DNA of 64,000 nucleotides from Saccopteryx bilineata (GCF_036850765.1 NC_089493.1:263302534-263366533), one strand, 5' to 3'; shown: positions 1 to 9,906, counted from the first letter of the stretch. The notes: generated from the sequence alone by a model not told the origin. A program made the numbers and translations.

Positions 1-19
1 TAGACTACTATATGCGACA

Positions 20-210
20 CACACACACTTGGCTGAAATGTGCACCTGGGGAGATGCTGGAACCAATCCAGCCACTGGCTGCCAGAGGGGAAGAGTGGGA
101 GGGGGACAGAAACAGATTGGTGTTTTCTCAAGTGTGCCCTGACCAGAGATCCAACCCTGGACTTCCCAGCTGGGCCAACACTCTATCCACTGAGCCAGCC
201 GGCCAGAGCA
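20..210 (-). repeat. SINE, family A (old copy)
   Basis: On the minus strand the head reads GCTCTGGCCGGCTGGCTCAG, followed by a diverged B box and a CAGCCAGTGGCT body. Its head abuts the PPP1R35 polyadenylation signal. Confidence 0.75.
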
Positions 211-217
211 AAATTCC

Positions 218-223
218 TTTATT
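218..223 (-). terminator. PPP1R35: PPP1R35 polyadenylation signal AATAAA
   Basis: The plus strand reads tttatt, that is AATAAA on the minus strand, 53 nt beyond the stop codon. The head of an antisense SINE begins only a few bases further downstream, so the 3' untranslated region is very short. Confidence 0.75.
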
Positions 224-275
224 CTGATTTATGTAACACAAAAATATGAACTAGCAATTCTGGGAGCCTGCAGCT

Positions 276-449
276 CTACACTTCCCATCGCCTCAGTGTC
301 CGATGCATGAGAAAAGTGTCCTCTGAAGGGCGCGGCCGGAGTTGAAGGCGGAGAGAGGGCAGACTGTCCAGGGTCAGGTGTGGAGATTCATAGAATAATG
401 TTTCTGGGTCACAGAGCATAGTCATGTCTGGCCCTGGCCCAGGTGGCTC
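276..449 (-). CDS. PPP1R35: PPP1R35 coding exon 4 (terminal)
   Basis: Acceptor CCCAACAG|GAGCC. 174 nt including TAG at 278-276. Encodes [20 protein letters not shown] and the conserved C-terminus [11 protein letters not shown]. Confidence 0.95.
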   Translation of the reverse strand, partial: EPPGPGPDMTMLCDPETLFYESPHLTLDSLPSLRLQLRPRPSEDTFLMHRTLRRWEV

Positions 450-1327
450 CTGTTGGGAGTCCAAAGCAAGGTTAGAGTCAGGGAGGGAAGAGAGCACCTG
501 GAGGGGACTAAAGCCCAAGTCCCTCACCTTTGGGGGCGGGGCTCGAGCCTGCGGTGGTAGGAGCGCCAACTTCTCCCTCAGCGCAGCGTTCAGAACCTGT
601 TCCTCCGGGACCTGCAGGCTCACCAGGCCACGGAAAAGCCGCTTGGAGCGCGGAACGTTCAGTCCTAAGGGCGTAGGGGGAACGGGGGTGAGACGTGCCG
701 CTCACCCCCACTTCTGCTCCCGGGCGCAGGTCTCCACCCCACCACCCTCACCCTCGGCCACGCTCTCCTCCAGGACACAACGGGTCTGGAACGACTTTCT
801 CAGCTGTTCCTCCACGGCCTTTGCAGCATCGAACTGGCCGGCGGCTGCGGCCCGCGCGGCTTGCAGCTCGAGGCTCAGAGCCAGGCTGCTGTGCTGTGCG
901 GGAACACCCAGCTCCTGCGGCGCCGCGGGCTTCTCGCTCGGTGCAGCGGTGACCAGCAGCGGTTCGGACTGGACTGGGGAGAGCGGCGCTAGGCGGAAGC
1001 GGACCTGGGAGCAGAGAGCAGGGCAGTGAAATAGTGGGCGCGGGGTTGTTGCCGGGCTGCCGGCCAGGTCTTAAGCCAGCTCACCTGCCGCCCCTTGCGG
1101 GTCCCGCCTCGCCGGTTTGCCCGCCCCTTCCCCCGCCCCGGGCTGCAGTTCAGCCTGTCTGGGCTCTCGGACCGCGGGCTCAGGCTCAGGCTAAGGCTCA
1201 GGTCCAGGCCGGGCTCGGGCAGTGGGGCTCCGGGCTCCAGGGCGCGGGGTATGGGGGGTGGTCCCGCGGCCGCTACGGCCTCTTCTCCTTCCACCGACTT
1301 CAGCTCTGAGTCCCCACAGCCCATCAT
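276..1327 (-). CDS. PPP1R35: PPP1R35, protein phosphatase 1 regulatory subunit 35 (4 coding exons)
   Basis: Complete gene on the minus strand. Coding exons, in transcript order, are 1327-1085, 1004-752, 664-528 and 449-276, giving 807 nt and 268 residues plus TAG; the human protein has 253. All junctions are GT-AG and the phases match (0, 1, 0). The start is the first of two ATG codons in the [12 protein letters not shown]-terminus, which matches human. The PP1-docking RVxF motif reads RQVRF (residues 80-84) and is built across the exon 1/2 junction. The C-terminal half, with [20 protein letters not shown] and ending in [11 protein letters not shown], is near-identical to human and forms the family domain. 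In known biology the protein binds PP1 and rotatin and is needed for centriole-to-centrosome conversion. The bat copy is longer mainly through an expanded [10 protein letters not shown] tract and extra linker. Intron 3 (78 nt) has no in-frame stop. Recognition is from remembered family sequence, and I am very sure of it. Confidence 0.96.
528..664 (-). CDS. PPP1R35: PPP1R35 coding exon 3
   Basis: Acceptor CGCCCTTAG|GACTG, donor CCAAAG|GTGAGG. 137 nt, encoding [19 protein letters not shown] onward through QARAPPPK. The frame stays open through the following 78-nt intron. Confidence 0.94.
752..1004 (-). CDS. PPP1R35: PPP1R35 coding exon 2
   Basis: Acceptor CTGCTCCCAG|GTCCGC, donor GAGG|GTGAGG. 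253 nt, encoding [15 protein letters not shown] at its start and [16 protein letters not shown] and LEESVAEG near its end. Alanine-rich (several AAA runs) and GC-rich. Leaves phase 1. Confidence 0.94.
1085..1327 (-). CDS. PPP1R35: PPP1R35 coding exon 1
   Basis: 243 nt, 81 codons, from ATG to the donor CAG|GTGAGC. Acidic, proline-rich N-terminus followed by a basic [17 protein letters not shown] stretch. Ends in phase 0 just before the VRF of the PP1-docking motif. Confidence 0.95.
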
Positions 1328-1329
1328 TT

Positions 1330-1600
1330 TGGAGTGGCTGCAGGGTGCGAGGGTCGCTGAGGGCCAAGGATCAGAGGGACTAAGCTCCTCACTCAAGAAC
1401 CCGACCCCCCCTAGATAGACACCACTACCGGAAACGGTTAGGCCCTACTCAATGGGGCGGTGAAACAAGCCCCGCCCCGCCTACTGACGTTCTAATCGTC
1501 ATTTCCGTTGCCCCTCCCCGTTTCTCGGTTCCGCCCCTAAGGCAGGGTAGCCCTGAAGCCGGTAAAATTTCCGCTGATTCTCATCAGTACTGTTTCCCTT
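1330..1600 (-). promoter_or_regulatory. PPP1R35: PPP1R35 promoter region
   Basis: GC-rich, TATA-less sequence just upstream of the start codon. It contains a GC box (cccgccccgcc near 1470), a CRE-like half site TGACGT near 1485, and ETS-like cores (ccggaa near 1428, atttccg near 1502). It continues the CpG-rich segment that covers exons 1-2. The transcription start cannot be fixed from sequence alone. Confidence 0.55.
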
Positions 1601-1979
1601 CGAAAAGTACAACACAGTTTCCTCCCCTGGCTAAATCTTCACATAGCTACTGCTGGAGTCCGGAGTGTGTCAGTCCCCCCAGTACGAGTGCCTAATAGGA
1701 CAGCCTTAACAGTCCAGCTTCCCCGCATTGGGACTTTTCTACTCCGTGCCTTCACAGCATCTCCAGGTTTTCTGTTGCCTTCGAGCTCGGACCATGCTTC
1801 CCCGTTTGAATGAGACAGGGCTTGCTGACCCCAGCCTCCTTCTCCCTCCTGGGACCCAGGGCGACTGTGGTTGCCTGAGTGATAACTGCCTCACTCAGTG
1901 TTGAGGGTTGGTTTTTTTTATAACTTTTTCCTTTTGGAGAGTCTCCTAAAATACCCATCTCTATAAAAATAGATATTTG
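1601..1979. other. Intergenic, no gene seen
   Basis: Unique sequence upstream of PPP1R35. The minus-strand reading frame that enters it comes from the neighbouring SINE and shows no family resemblance. No RNA gene or transposon was recognised. Confidence 0.6.
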
Positions 1980-2357
1980 GGCCCTGGCCGGTTGGCTCAG
2001 CGGTAGAGCCTCGGCCTGGCGTGCGGGGGACCCGGGTTCGATTCCCGGCCGGGGCACATAGGAGAAGCGCCCATTTGCTTCTCCCTCCCTCCCCCCTCCT
2101 TCCTCTCTGTCTCTCTCTTCCCCTCCAGCAGCCAAGGCTCCATTGGAGCAAAGATGGCCCGGGCGCTGGGGATGGCTCCTTGGCCTCTGCCCCAGGCGCT
2201 AGAGTGGCTCTGGTCTCGGCAGAGCAACGCCCCGGAAGGGCAGAGCGTGGCCCTCGGTGGGCTTGCCGGGTGGATCCCAGTCGGGCGCATGCGGTAGTCT
2301 GTCTGACTGTCTCTCCCCGTTTCCAGCTTCAGAAAAATACAAAAAAAAAAAAAAAAA
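1980..2357 (+). repeat. SINE, family A, full length
   Basis: Intact tRNA-like head with A box GGCTCAGCGG and B box GGTTCGATTCC, then the GC-rich body and an A tail. Flanked by the target-site duplication AGATATTTG. Confidence 0.92.
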
Positions 2358-2411
2358 GATATTTGTATGTTGAGTACAGTTTTTTTTTTTTAAAAAAAAA
2401 AAAGAAGGGCT

Positions 2412-2815
2412 TGGCCTGACCAGGCGGTCGCGCAGTGGAAAGAGCATCGGACTGGGACTCGGACGACCCAGGTTCGAAGCCCTGAGGTCACAGGTCGCCG
2501 GCCTGAGTGCTGGCTCATCCATCTTGAGCGGGGGCTCACCAGCTTGACCGCAGGGTTACTGGCTTGAGCGTGGGATCTTAGACATGACCCCATAGTCGCC
2601 GGCTTGAGCCCAAGGTCGCTGGCTTGAGCAATGGGTCACTTGCTCTGCTGTATCCCTCCCCCAGCCCTCCTCCCCCCCCCCCAATCAGGGCACATATAAG
2701 AAAGAATCAATGAACAACTAAGGAGATTAAGGAGCCACAGTTAGAATTGCTTATCATCTCTCTCCCTCTCTCACTCTGTCCCTCTATCTCTGTCACACAC
2801 ACACAAAAAAAAGAA
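2412..2815 (+). repeat. SINE, family C
   Basis: Head GGCCTGACCAGGCGGTCGCG, B box GGTTCGAAGCC, body GCTGGCTTGAGC and ATCAATGAACAACTAAGG, CT-rich then CA-rich tail. Near-duplicate flanks AAGGGCTTGG / AAAGGCTTGG. Confidence 0.88.
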
Positions 2816-3045
2816 GAAAGGCTTGGATTTAGCCAACTGCAAGACAGAGAAGACTGGAACTCTCCCTCATGCAAGACAGAGAAGACTGGAACTCTTTCTC
2901 ATTCCCTATATTATATCCCTTGGGCAGGTCCTTTCAATTCTGTGAGCCTGTTTTGTTCTTGTGTAAAATGTACTAACTTGGGTTCAGGACTCTTGAGGCT
3001 CTCCTAAAATGGATTAATAAATCAATAAGCATGTTCGTGTATCAC

Positions 3046-3352
3046 TGTGTGTGTGACAAAGAGACAGAAGAAGGATAGGGACAGACAGGAAGGGGAAGAG
3101 ACGAGAAGCATCAATTCTTTGTTGCAGCACCTTAGTTGTTCATTGATTGCTTTCTCATTTGTGCCTTGAAGGGGGGGGGGGGGCTACAGCAGACCAAGTG
3201 ACCCCTCGCTCAAGCTAGCAGCCTTGGACTCAAGCTGGTGAGCCTTGCTCAAACAAGATGAGCCCGCACTCAAGCCAGCGACCTCAGTGTTTTGAACCTG
3301 GCTCCTCCACGTCCCAGTCCGACACTCTCCACTGCACCACTGCTTGGTCAGG
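3046..3352 (-). repeat. SINE, family C
   Basis: Reverse-complement copy with CA/GA-rich tail on the left and head at the right. Flanked by GTGTATCACT on both sides. It contains a 13-nt G run at about 3171. Confidence 0.87.
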
Positions 3353-3616
3353 CTGTGTATCACTTTTGAGTTTGAGAGTTTTCACATCCTTAACCTTCCA
3401 AAAAAAATGCTGTGGAAGATCAGAATGGATAGCATTGCCCTCATTTTACAAAAAAAAAAAAAAATTAGGATCTCTGATGAAACACTAGAAGCTTACCTCT
3501 TCAAGTCGGGAATAAGAAAATGTGTCCATTTCCTCTACTCTTAATTTATAAAAGGGAGTAAGGAGGTACAATTGTAAATAAATAAATACTTACACTTTTT
3601 AAAAGTGGAAAGGTAA

Positions 3617-3825
3617 GCCCTGGCCAGTTAACTCAGTCAGAGCATCTTCCCGAAATGACAAGGTTGTGGGTTCAGTCCCCTGCCAGGGCACACATAGGAA
3701 GCAACCAATGAATGCACAGCTAAGTGGAACAACAAATGAATGCTTCTCTTCTCCCTCCCCTCTCTCTCCCTTCCTTTCTCTGTCTCTCTAAAAATTGATA
3801 AATAAGTTGATAAATTAAAAAAATC
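3617..3825 (+). repeat. SINE, family D
   Basis: Head GCCCTGGCCAGTTAACTCAG, B-box-like GGTTCAGTCCC, body AACCAATGAATGCACAGCTA, CT tail and AAATTGATAAATAA. Confidence 0.8.
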
Positions 3826-3826
3826 A

Positions 3827-3955
3827 AGCCCTGGCCTGATAGCTCTGTTGGAGCATTGTACCAAAGAGCAGAGGTCGCCAGTCCCTAGTCAGGACACATA
3901 CAGGAAGGGCTCAGTGTTCCTGTCTGTCTCTCTCCCTGCCTCTTTCTTTAAAAAA
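3827..3955 (+). repeat. SINE, family D (short)
   Basis: Starts GCCCTGGCCTGATAGCTCTG directly behind the previous copy's tail and ends CTGCCTCTTTCTTTAAAAAA. Diverged and shortened. Confidence 0.75.
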
Positions 3956-4290
3956 GTGGAAGTATAACATTTTATTTAATTTTTTTTAGGTGGTGGAGAG
4001 ATATGAGAAACATCAACTTGTTAGTTGCTTCACTTTAGTTGTTGCTTCACATTAGTTGTTGCTTCTCATACCTTGACTGGGGTGCTCAAACTGAGCCAGT
4101 GACCCCTTGAGCTTCAAGCCAGCAATTTTAAGATCAGGTTGATGATCCTGTGCTCAAGCCAGCAACCCCACACTCAAGCTTGGCAAGCCAGCACTCAAGC
4201 AGGCAACCTTGAGGGTTTTGTGTGTGCGTGTGACAGAGACAGACAGGGACAGACAGACAGGAAGGAAGAGAGATAAGAAGCATCAAGTCT

Positions 4291-4640
4291 TGCCTGACCT
4301 GGTGGTGGCGTAGTGGATAGAGCGTCGGACTGGGATGCGGAAGGACCCAGGTTCGAGACCCCGAGGTCGCCAGCTTGAGTGCGGGCTCATCTGGTTTGAG
4401 CGAGGCTCACCAGCTTGGACCCAAGGTCGCTGGCTCCAGCAAGGGGTTGCTCAGCCTGCTGAAGGCCCGCGGTCAAGGCACATGTGAGAAAGCAATCAAT
4501 GAACAACTAAGGTGTTGCACCGCGCAATGAAAAACTAATGATTGATGCTTCTCATCTCTCTCTGTTACTGTCTGTCTGTCCCTGTCTATCCCTCTCTCTG
4601 ACTCACTCTCTGTCTCTGTAAAAAATAAATAAATATTTTT
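4291..4640 (+). repeat. SINE, family C, third level of nesting
   Basis: Full-length sense copy, head GCCTGACCTGGTGGTGGCGT, B box GGTTCGAGACC, ending in AAAAAATAAATAAAT. It caused the 16-nt duplication described for the enclosing copy. Confidence 0.85.
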
Positions 4641-4654
4641 TTTGGTTTGTTCTG

Positions 4655-4882
4655 TTTTTTTTTTTTAATTTTATTTATTCATTTTTAGAGAGAAGAGAGA
4701 AAGGGAGAGAGAGAGACAGAGAGGGAGAGAGAGAGGAGACAGAGACAGAGAGAGAAGGTGGGGAGGAGCTGGAAGCATCAACTCCCATATGTGCCTTGAC
4801 CAGGCAAGCCCAGGGTTTCGAACCGGCGACCTCAGCATTTCCAGGTCGACGCTTTATCCACTGTGCCACCACAGGTCAGGCA
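4655..4882 (-). repeat. SINE, family B, innermost
   Basis: Antisense family B copy with TTTATTTATTCATTTTTAGA on the left and head ACCACAGGTCAGGC on the right, inserted in the A-rich tail of the previous SINE. Confidence 0.85.
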
Positions 4883-5205
4883 TAAATAAAATTTTTTTTA
4901 AAAGAAGCATCAAGTCTTTGTTGGGGCTCCTTAGTTGTTTATTGATGGCTTTCTCATATTTGATTTGACTGGGGGGGGTTACAGCAGAACGACTGACCCC
5001 TTGCTCAAGCCAGCAACCCTACGCTCAAGCTGGTGAGCCCATGTTCAAGCTGGTGACCTCAGGGTTTCGAACCCAGGTACTCCGCATCCCAGTCCAACAC
5101 TCTATCCACTGCACCATTGTCTGGTCAGGCAACCTTGGGGTCTAGAACAGGGGCCTTCAGTCTCCCAGGCCTACACTCAATCCACTGCACCACCACCAGT
5201 CAGGC

Positions 5206-6191
5206 TAACATTAAAAATTTTTAATAGTTACTTACCTTTAAAAGAGAGACTAGAATGAAGGGAAAAGAGACAAGACTTTGATTTTATTTTGTGCATATGA
5301 CTTCAGAAACCTATGTTTTACATGATTGTATGATAAAAAAAGTTTTAAAATCATTCCCTAAAAGATGAACATGAAACAAATGAACCTAAATGTATATCTA
5401 GTTGGTGGCCTAACTGCACAGAAAGGAACTCTTCTGAAGGACTGGAAAACACACTGATTTAACTGTACATCCAAAGATCTATCCTAAGTATAAAATTACC
5501 TGCCATTTAAAAAAATGTGTCATAAAATTTTAAATTGTATTTAGTAGTTATATTTTGTCAGGAATAGGTGAAAATGTGTAAGGTAAAACAACTATGTTGG
5601 GAATCACTTCGTAAATTATATAATTGCCTGACCAACACGCTGTACACCTGAAACTAATATAAGAAACTAATATAAGATAATATTGAATGCCAAAAAAAGA
5701 CAAATACTAGATGATCTCAGTTATATAAGATATTTAGATTGCTTAAAATCATACAGACAGACAGTAGAACAATAGTTACCTAGGGCTGGGGAGGAGGAGG
5801 GAGAAATAAGAAGCTATTTAATGGGTATAGAAGAGCAATATTCAACCCTTTTCATCTCATGACACACTTAAACTAATTACAAAATTTCTGCAGCATGCCA
5901 AAATATTTATTACATTACATTTTTTGCTGATCTGACATAAATAGGTATACTTTTGAGTCATTAATACCAGATGGCTGTCATTTTTCTTTATTTGATAGTC
6001 TAAGGGAAAAGCAGATGAAATACCTGATGAAATAGTCAGTTATTTCATGTTTTAAAAATCCTTGCAGCACATCAGTTGAAAATCGCTGGTATAGAGTTTT
6101 AATTTTACAAGATGAAAAGAGCTATGGAGATGGATGGTGGTGATAGTTGCACAACATTATGGACATATGTAATAACACAAATGTACACTTA
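5206..6191 (+). repeat. L1 3'-end fragments
   Basis: Two stretches resemble L1 3' ends: one with GTACACCTGAAACTAATATA followed by an A-rich end (about 5640-5700), and one with GATGGATGGTGGTGATAGTTG and ACACAAATGTACACTTAAAA near 6130-6195. The second is interrupted by a non-autonomous hAT-like element. No open reading frame is left. Confidence 0.65.
5833..6088. mobile_element. Non-autonomous hAT-like DNA transposon
   Basis: About 256 nt whose ends are imperfect inverted repeats (GAGCAATATTCAAC at the left; CAGCGATTTTCAAC as the reverse complement of the right). Flanked by the near-identical 8-nt repeats GTATAGAA / GTATAGAG, as expected for hAT insertions. No coding capacity. The assignment rests on ends and duplication length only. 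Confidence 0.6.
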
Positions 6192-6525
6192 AAAAATCGC
6201 AGTGGATAGAGCGTTGAACTGGGACACGGAGGACCCAGGTTCGAGACCTTGAGGTCGCCAGCTTGAGCGCGGGCTCATCTGCTTTGAGCCTGGCTCGCCA
6301 GCTTGAGCCCAAGGTCACTGGCTCAAGCAAGGGGTCACTCAGTCTGCTATAGCCCCCCAGTCAAAGCACATATGAGAAATCAATCAATGAACAACTAAGG
6401 AACTGCAACAAGAATTGATGTTTCTCATCTCTCCCTTTCTGCCTGTCTGTCCCTATCTGTCCCTCTCTCTGACTTTCTCTGTCTCTGACACAGGCACACA
6501 CACACGCACACACACCACACACAAA
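6192..6525 (+). repeat. SINE, family C (5' truncated)
   Basis: Starts at CGCAGTGGATAGAGCG, has B box GGTTCGAGACC and the ATCAATGAACAACTAAGG body, and ends in CT- and CA-rich DNA. Confidence 0.85.
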
Positions 6526-6536
6526 ATGGTTAAGAT

Positions 6537-6649
6537 GCCCTGGCCAGTTGGCTCAGTGGTAGAGCATCTGCCTGGCGTGTGGATGTTCCTGGTTTGATTC
6601 CTGGTCAGGGCACACAGGGGAAGCACCCATCTGCTTCTCCACACCCCTT

Positions 6650-6698
<49 letters not shown>

Positions 6699-6925
6699 TC
6701 TCCTCCTGCAGCCATGGCTCAATTGGAACAAGTTGGTCCCAGGCACTGAGGATGGCTTCATGGCCTCCACCTCAGACACTAAAAAAATGGCTCTAGTTGC
6801 AATGGAGCAAGGGCCCCAGATGGGCAGAGCATCGCCCCCTAGTGAGCTTATGGGGTGGATCCTGGTCGGGGCGGATGCAGGAGTCTGTCTCTGCCTCCCT
6901 TCCTCTCACTAAATAAAAAACATTT
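6537..6925 (+). repeat. SINE, family A
   Basis: Head GCCCTGGCCAGTTGGCTCAG, a long (TC)n run in the body at about 6655-6692, and diverged CTCF-like core CGCCCCCTAGTGAG at about 6835. A-rich tail. Confidence 0.88.
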
Positions 6926-6982
6926 TTAAATGGGGTAAAATTTATGTTATGCTTATTTTATCACAATAAAAAATTGTGGAAA

Positions 6983-7372
6983 GGCTCTGGCCGGTTGGCT
7001 CAGTGGTAGAGCGTCGGCCTGGCATGCAGAAGTCCCGGGTTCGATTCCCAGCCAGGGCACACAGGAGAAGCGCCCATCTGCTTCTCCACCCCTCCCCCTC
7101 TCCTTCCTCTCTGTCTCTCTCTTCCCCTCCCGCAGCCAAGGCTCCATTGGAGCAAAGATGGCCCAGGCACTGGGGATGGCTCCTTGGCCTCTGCCCCAGG
7201 CGCTAGAGTGGCTCTGGTCGCAACAGAGCAACGCCCCGGAGGGGCAAAGCATCGCCCCCTGGTGGGCAGAGCGTCGCCCCCTGGTGGGCGTGCCGGGTGG
7301 ATCCCGGTTGGGCGCATGCGGGAGTCTGTCTGATTGTCCCTCCCCATTTCTAGCTTCAGAAAAATACAAAAA
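6983..7372 (+). repeat. SINE, family A, intact
   Basis: Head TCTGGCCGGTTGGCTCAG, B box GGTTCGATTCC, tail AAAAATACAAAAAA. Flanked by AAAATTGTGGAAA on both sides. Carries two intact CTCF-like cores. Confidence 0.92.
7253..7287 (-). promoter_or_regulatory. Paired CTCF-like cores in a SINE
   Basis: CGCCCCCTGGTGG occurs at 7253-7265 and again at 7275-7287, reading CCACCAGGGGGCG on the minus strand. This matches the well-known CTCF core consensus. Binding is not shown by sequence alone. Confidence 0.5.
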
Positions 7373-7531
7373 AAAATTGTGGAAAAATAATTATTTCATT
7401 GTGTCAGAACAAGAGAAAATACATGCAGACCTAAAATTAATGATTTATGCAAATTCCCCATAGTCTTGATTTAATTAGGAACTATCTGTATGAACTCATG
7501 GCATATTTTAGCTTAAATTAAAAAGCATAGC

Positions 7532-7748
7532 CTGCCTGCCTGACCAGGAAGAGGCACAGTAGATAGAGCATCAATCTGGGACGCTGAGGTTCTAAATGAT
7601 CCCATGGTCACTGGCTCGAGCCCAAAGGTCGCTGGCTTGAAGCCCAAGATCATTGGTTTAGCCCAGGCCAAGGCACATATGAGAAGCAATCAATGAGAAC
7701 AACTAAAGTGATACAACTATGGGTTGATGCTTCTCATCTCTCTCCCTT

Positions 7749-7788
<40 letters not shown>

Positions 7789-7797
7789 ATAAAAAAA
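7532..7797 (+). repeat. SINE, family C
   Basis: Head TGCCTGACCAGGAAGAGGCA, diverged B box, body AAGCAATCAATGAGAACAAC, then a (TC)n run and A tail. Confidence 0.82.
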
Positions 7798-7812
7798 AAG
7801 GAAGCATAACCT

Positions 7813-8440
7813 GCCTGACTGGTGGTGGTGCAGTGGATAGAGCTCACCTGGGAACTCTGAGGTCTCTGGTTCAAAACTCCAAAGATGCCATCTTGAGCAC
7901 AGGTTGCTGACTTGAGTGAGGGATCAACATAATTCCTGGGTTGCTGGCTTAAGCAAGGAGTCACTGCTTGGCTTGAGCCCCAACATCAAGCCATGTACAA
8001 AAAGCAATCAATGGGCCCTGGCCAGTAGCTCAGTGGATAGAGCATTACCCTGGCATATGGATGTCCTGGGTTTGATCTTGGTCAGGTCACACATGAGAAG
8101 CAACCATCTGCTTCTCACCTCCCCTTCTCTCCCTCTCCTCCTTCCACAGCCAGTGGCTCAATTGGTTCAAGCATGGCCCCGTGCACTGAAGGTAGCTTGG
8201 TTGGTCTAAGCATGACAGCCTCAGGTGCTAAAAATAGCTTGGTACTCAAGCATCAGTCCCAGATGGGGTTGCTGAGTGGATCCCCATCAGGGTGCATGCA
8301 GGAGTCTGCCTTACTATCTCCCCTTCTCTCACTTAAAAAAAAAAAGAAAAGGAAGCAATCAATGAACAACTAAAGTGACTCAACTATGAGTTGATGCTTC
8401 CCACTCTCCTTCCTCTACCTGTCAAATCAATTTTTTTGAA
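7813..8440 (+). repeat. SINE, family C, split by a family A insertion
   Basis: The 5' part is about 7813-8015 and the 3' part about 8350-8440. The interruption is flanked by AAGCAATCAATG on both sides. Confidence 0.8.
8016..8345 (+). repeat. SINE, family A (diverged), nested
   Basis: Starts GGGCCCTGGCCAGTAGCTCA inside the family C copy. Degraded body, A-rich tail, 12-nt target duplication. Confidence 0.8.
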
Positions 8441-8514
8441 AAAGCATATCCTAATTCTATCTACTGCAAAGCCCTTACAAACAATGATGGACTCAATAAG
8501 CACCCCCAACCCCT

Positions 8515-8778
8515 GGCTTGTGATAGGTATTTCATAGCATAAATGTTCATAGCAGCTTGATTCAAAATAGCCAAAAAACTGGAAATAACTTTTTACCTAT
8601 TGAAGGTAAACTATGGTACTTCTATATCATAGAATACTACTCAACAATCAAAAGGAACAAACTATTGGCCCTGACAGGTTGGCTCAGTGGTAGAGCATTG
8701 GCCAGGCATGTGAAGTCCTGGGTTCAATTCCCAGACAGGGCACACAGGAGAAGCAACCATCTGCATTTCCACCCCTCC

Positions 8779-8853
<75 letters not shown>

Positions 8854-9480
8854 TCTCTTCCTGCAGCCATGGCTCAAATGGTTTGAGCAAGTTGGCCCCG
8901 GGCTCTGAAGATGGCACAATGGCCTCGCCTCAGTGACCCCAGATGGGCAGAGCATAACCTGGTAGGGAACTTGCCAGGTGGATCCTGGTTGAGGCGCATG
9001 TGGGAGTCTGTCTCTCTGCCTTTCTGCCTCTTAATAATTAAAAAAAAAAAAGGAACAAACTGCTGATACACACAAAACATGGATGAATTGTCAGGTTATT
9101 ATACAAAGGGTGGGGGGGAGCCAGTCCCAAAAAATTACATGCTGTGTGGTTTCATTTATATAACATTTTAGAGGGGACAAAAGTTTAGGAATGGAAGACA
9201 GATTTAGTGGTTGCCAAATGTTAAGGACTAAGTGGAAGAAGTGGTAGGAGGATCATGGATGTAGTTATAAAAGGGCAACAGCAAAGATCCTTCGGTGTTG
9301 GAACTACTCACTTCCTTTATTGTCATGGATACAGGCCCCTACACAAGTTATGACATTGTACAGAACTTAATACATATACATGCAAAAATGAGTACAAAAC
9401 TCGGAAATATGAATGCGTTTAGTGGATTGTATGACGGTCAATATCCTGGTTGTGACAGTATAATATAGTTTTTCAAAATG
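8515..9480 (+). repeat. L1 3' region, interrupted by a SINE
   Basis: Reads like the end of L1 ORF2 and 3' UTR (CATAGAATACTACTCAACAA, then ACATGGATGAATTGTC and AGTGGTTGCCAAATG) with many stops. A family A SINE sits in the middle. Confidence 0.7.
8667..9048 (+). repeat. SINE, family A
   Basis: Head GGCCCTGACAGGTTGGCTCA, long (TC)n body at about 8790-8855, A tail. Flanked by AAAGGAACAAACT on both sides, inserted into L1 sequence. Confidence 0.9.
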
Positions 9481-9488
9481 TTACTGTT

Positions 9489-9820
9489 TTAGTCTGTTCA
9501 TGCTGCTATAACAGAATACCATAGACTGGGTGGCTATAAACAACAGAAATTTATTCCTCACAGTTCTGGAGGCTGGTAAATCCAAGATCAAGGTATCAAC
9601 AGATTCAGTGTGGGGAGAACCTACTTCCTGGTTCATGGACGACTGTGTTCTCACTGTGTCCTCACATGGTGGAAGGAAGCAAGGGAGATCTCTGGAGTCT
9701 TTTTTATAATAGCATTCATCACCTAATCACCTCCCAAAAGCCCTTACCTCCAAATGCCAACACATTGAGGATTAGGTTTCAACATATGGATTTTGGGAGG
9801 ACACAGTCAGTCTAGCAATT
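9489..9820 (-). repeat. MaLR-type LTR fragment, antisense
   Basis: Reverse complement ends in CTGTTGTTTATAGCCACCCA and GGTATTCTGTTATAGCAGC, the typical 3' end of mammalian MaLR (MLT/MST-like) solo LTRs; the opposite end has GTTGAAACCTAATCCTCAAT. No coding sequence. The exact subfamily is not determined. Confidence 0.65.
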
Positions 9821-9906
9821 ACCACTGAGAAAAACTAAGGAAAGTGTGTAAGTGATCTTTATACATTGTGTTTTGTAAGTCCGTATGAATCTACAATGAT
9901 CTGAAT

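Larger units (their letters stand above)
4212..5128 (-). repeat. SINE, family C, second level of nesting
   Basis: The tail half (about 4212-4290) and body-plus-head (about 4903-5128) are split by an insertion with the 16-nt duplication AGAAGCATCAAGTCTT on each side (4275-4290 and about 4903-4918). Confidence 0.75.
3985..5205 (-). repeat. SINE, family C, outermost of a nested stack
   Basis: Antisense SINE whose body (3985 to about 4211) and head (about 5129-5205) are separated by a roughly 0.9-kb insertion made of three further SINEs. The insertion is bounded by repeats of AGGCAACCTT (near 4202 and 5127). Confidence 0.72.

Noticed and set aside
1982..2060. tRNA gene calls at SINE heads
   Set aside because: The heads have A and B boxes but no complete tRNA fold with a CCA-side acceptor stem; they are SINE promoters repeated dozens of times.
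2021..2419. Long frames such as MRGTRVRFPAGAHRRSAHLL and the antisense PHARPRLYR-type frames recurring in many places
   Set aside because: They recur in every family A SINE on both strands and are a by-product of that repeat's GC-rich body, not genes.
3985..5205. CRISPR-like or satellite array from repeated similar blocks
   Set aside because: The repeats are nested SINEs in both orientations with poly-A tails and target duplications, in a mammalian nuclear genome.
9489..9820. Endogenous retrovirus with coding capacity next to the LTR at 9.5 kb or at 63.5 kb
   Set aside because: Only LTR-like text is present; no gag, pol or env frames and no primer-binding region were seen.
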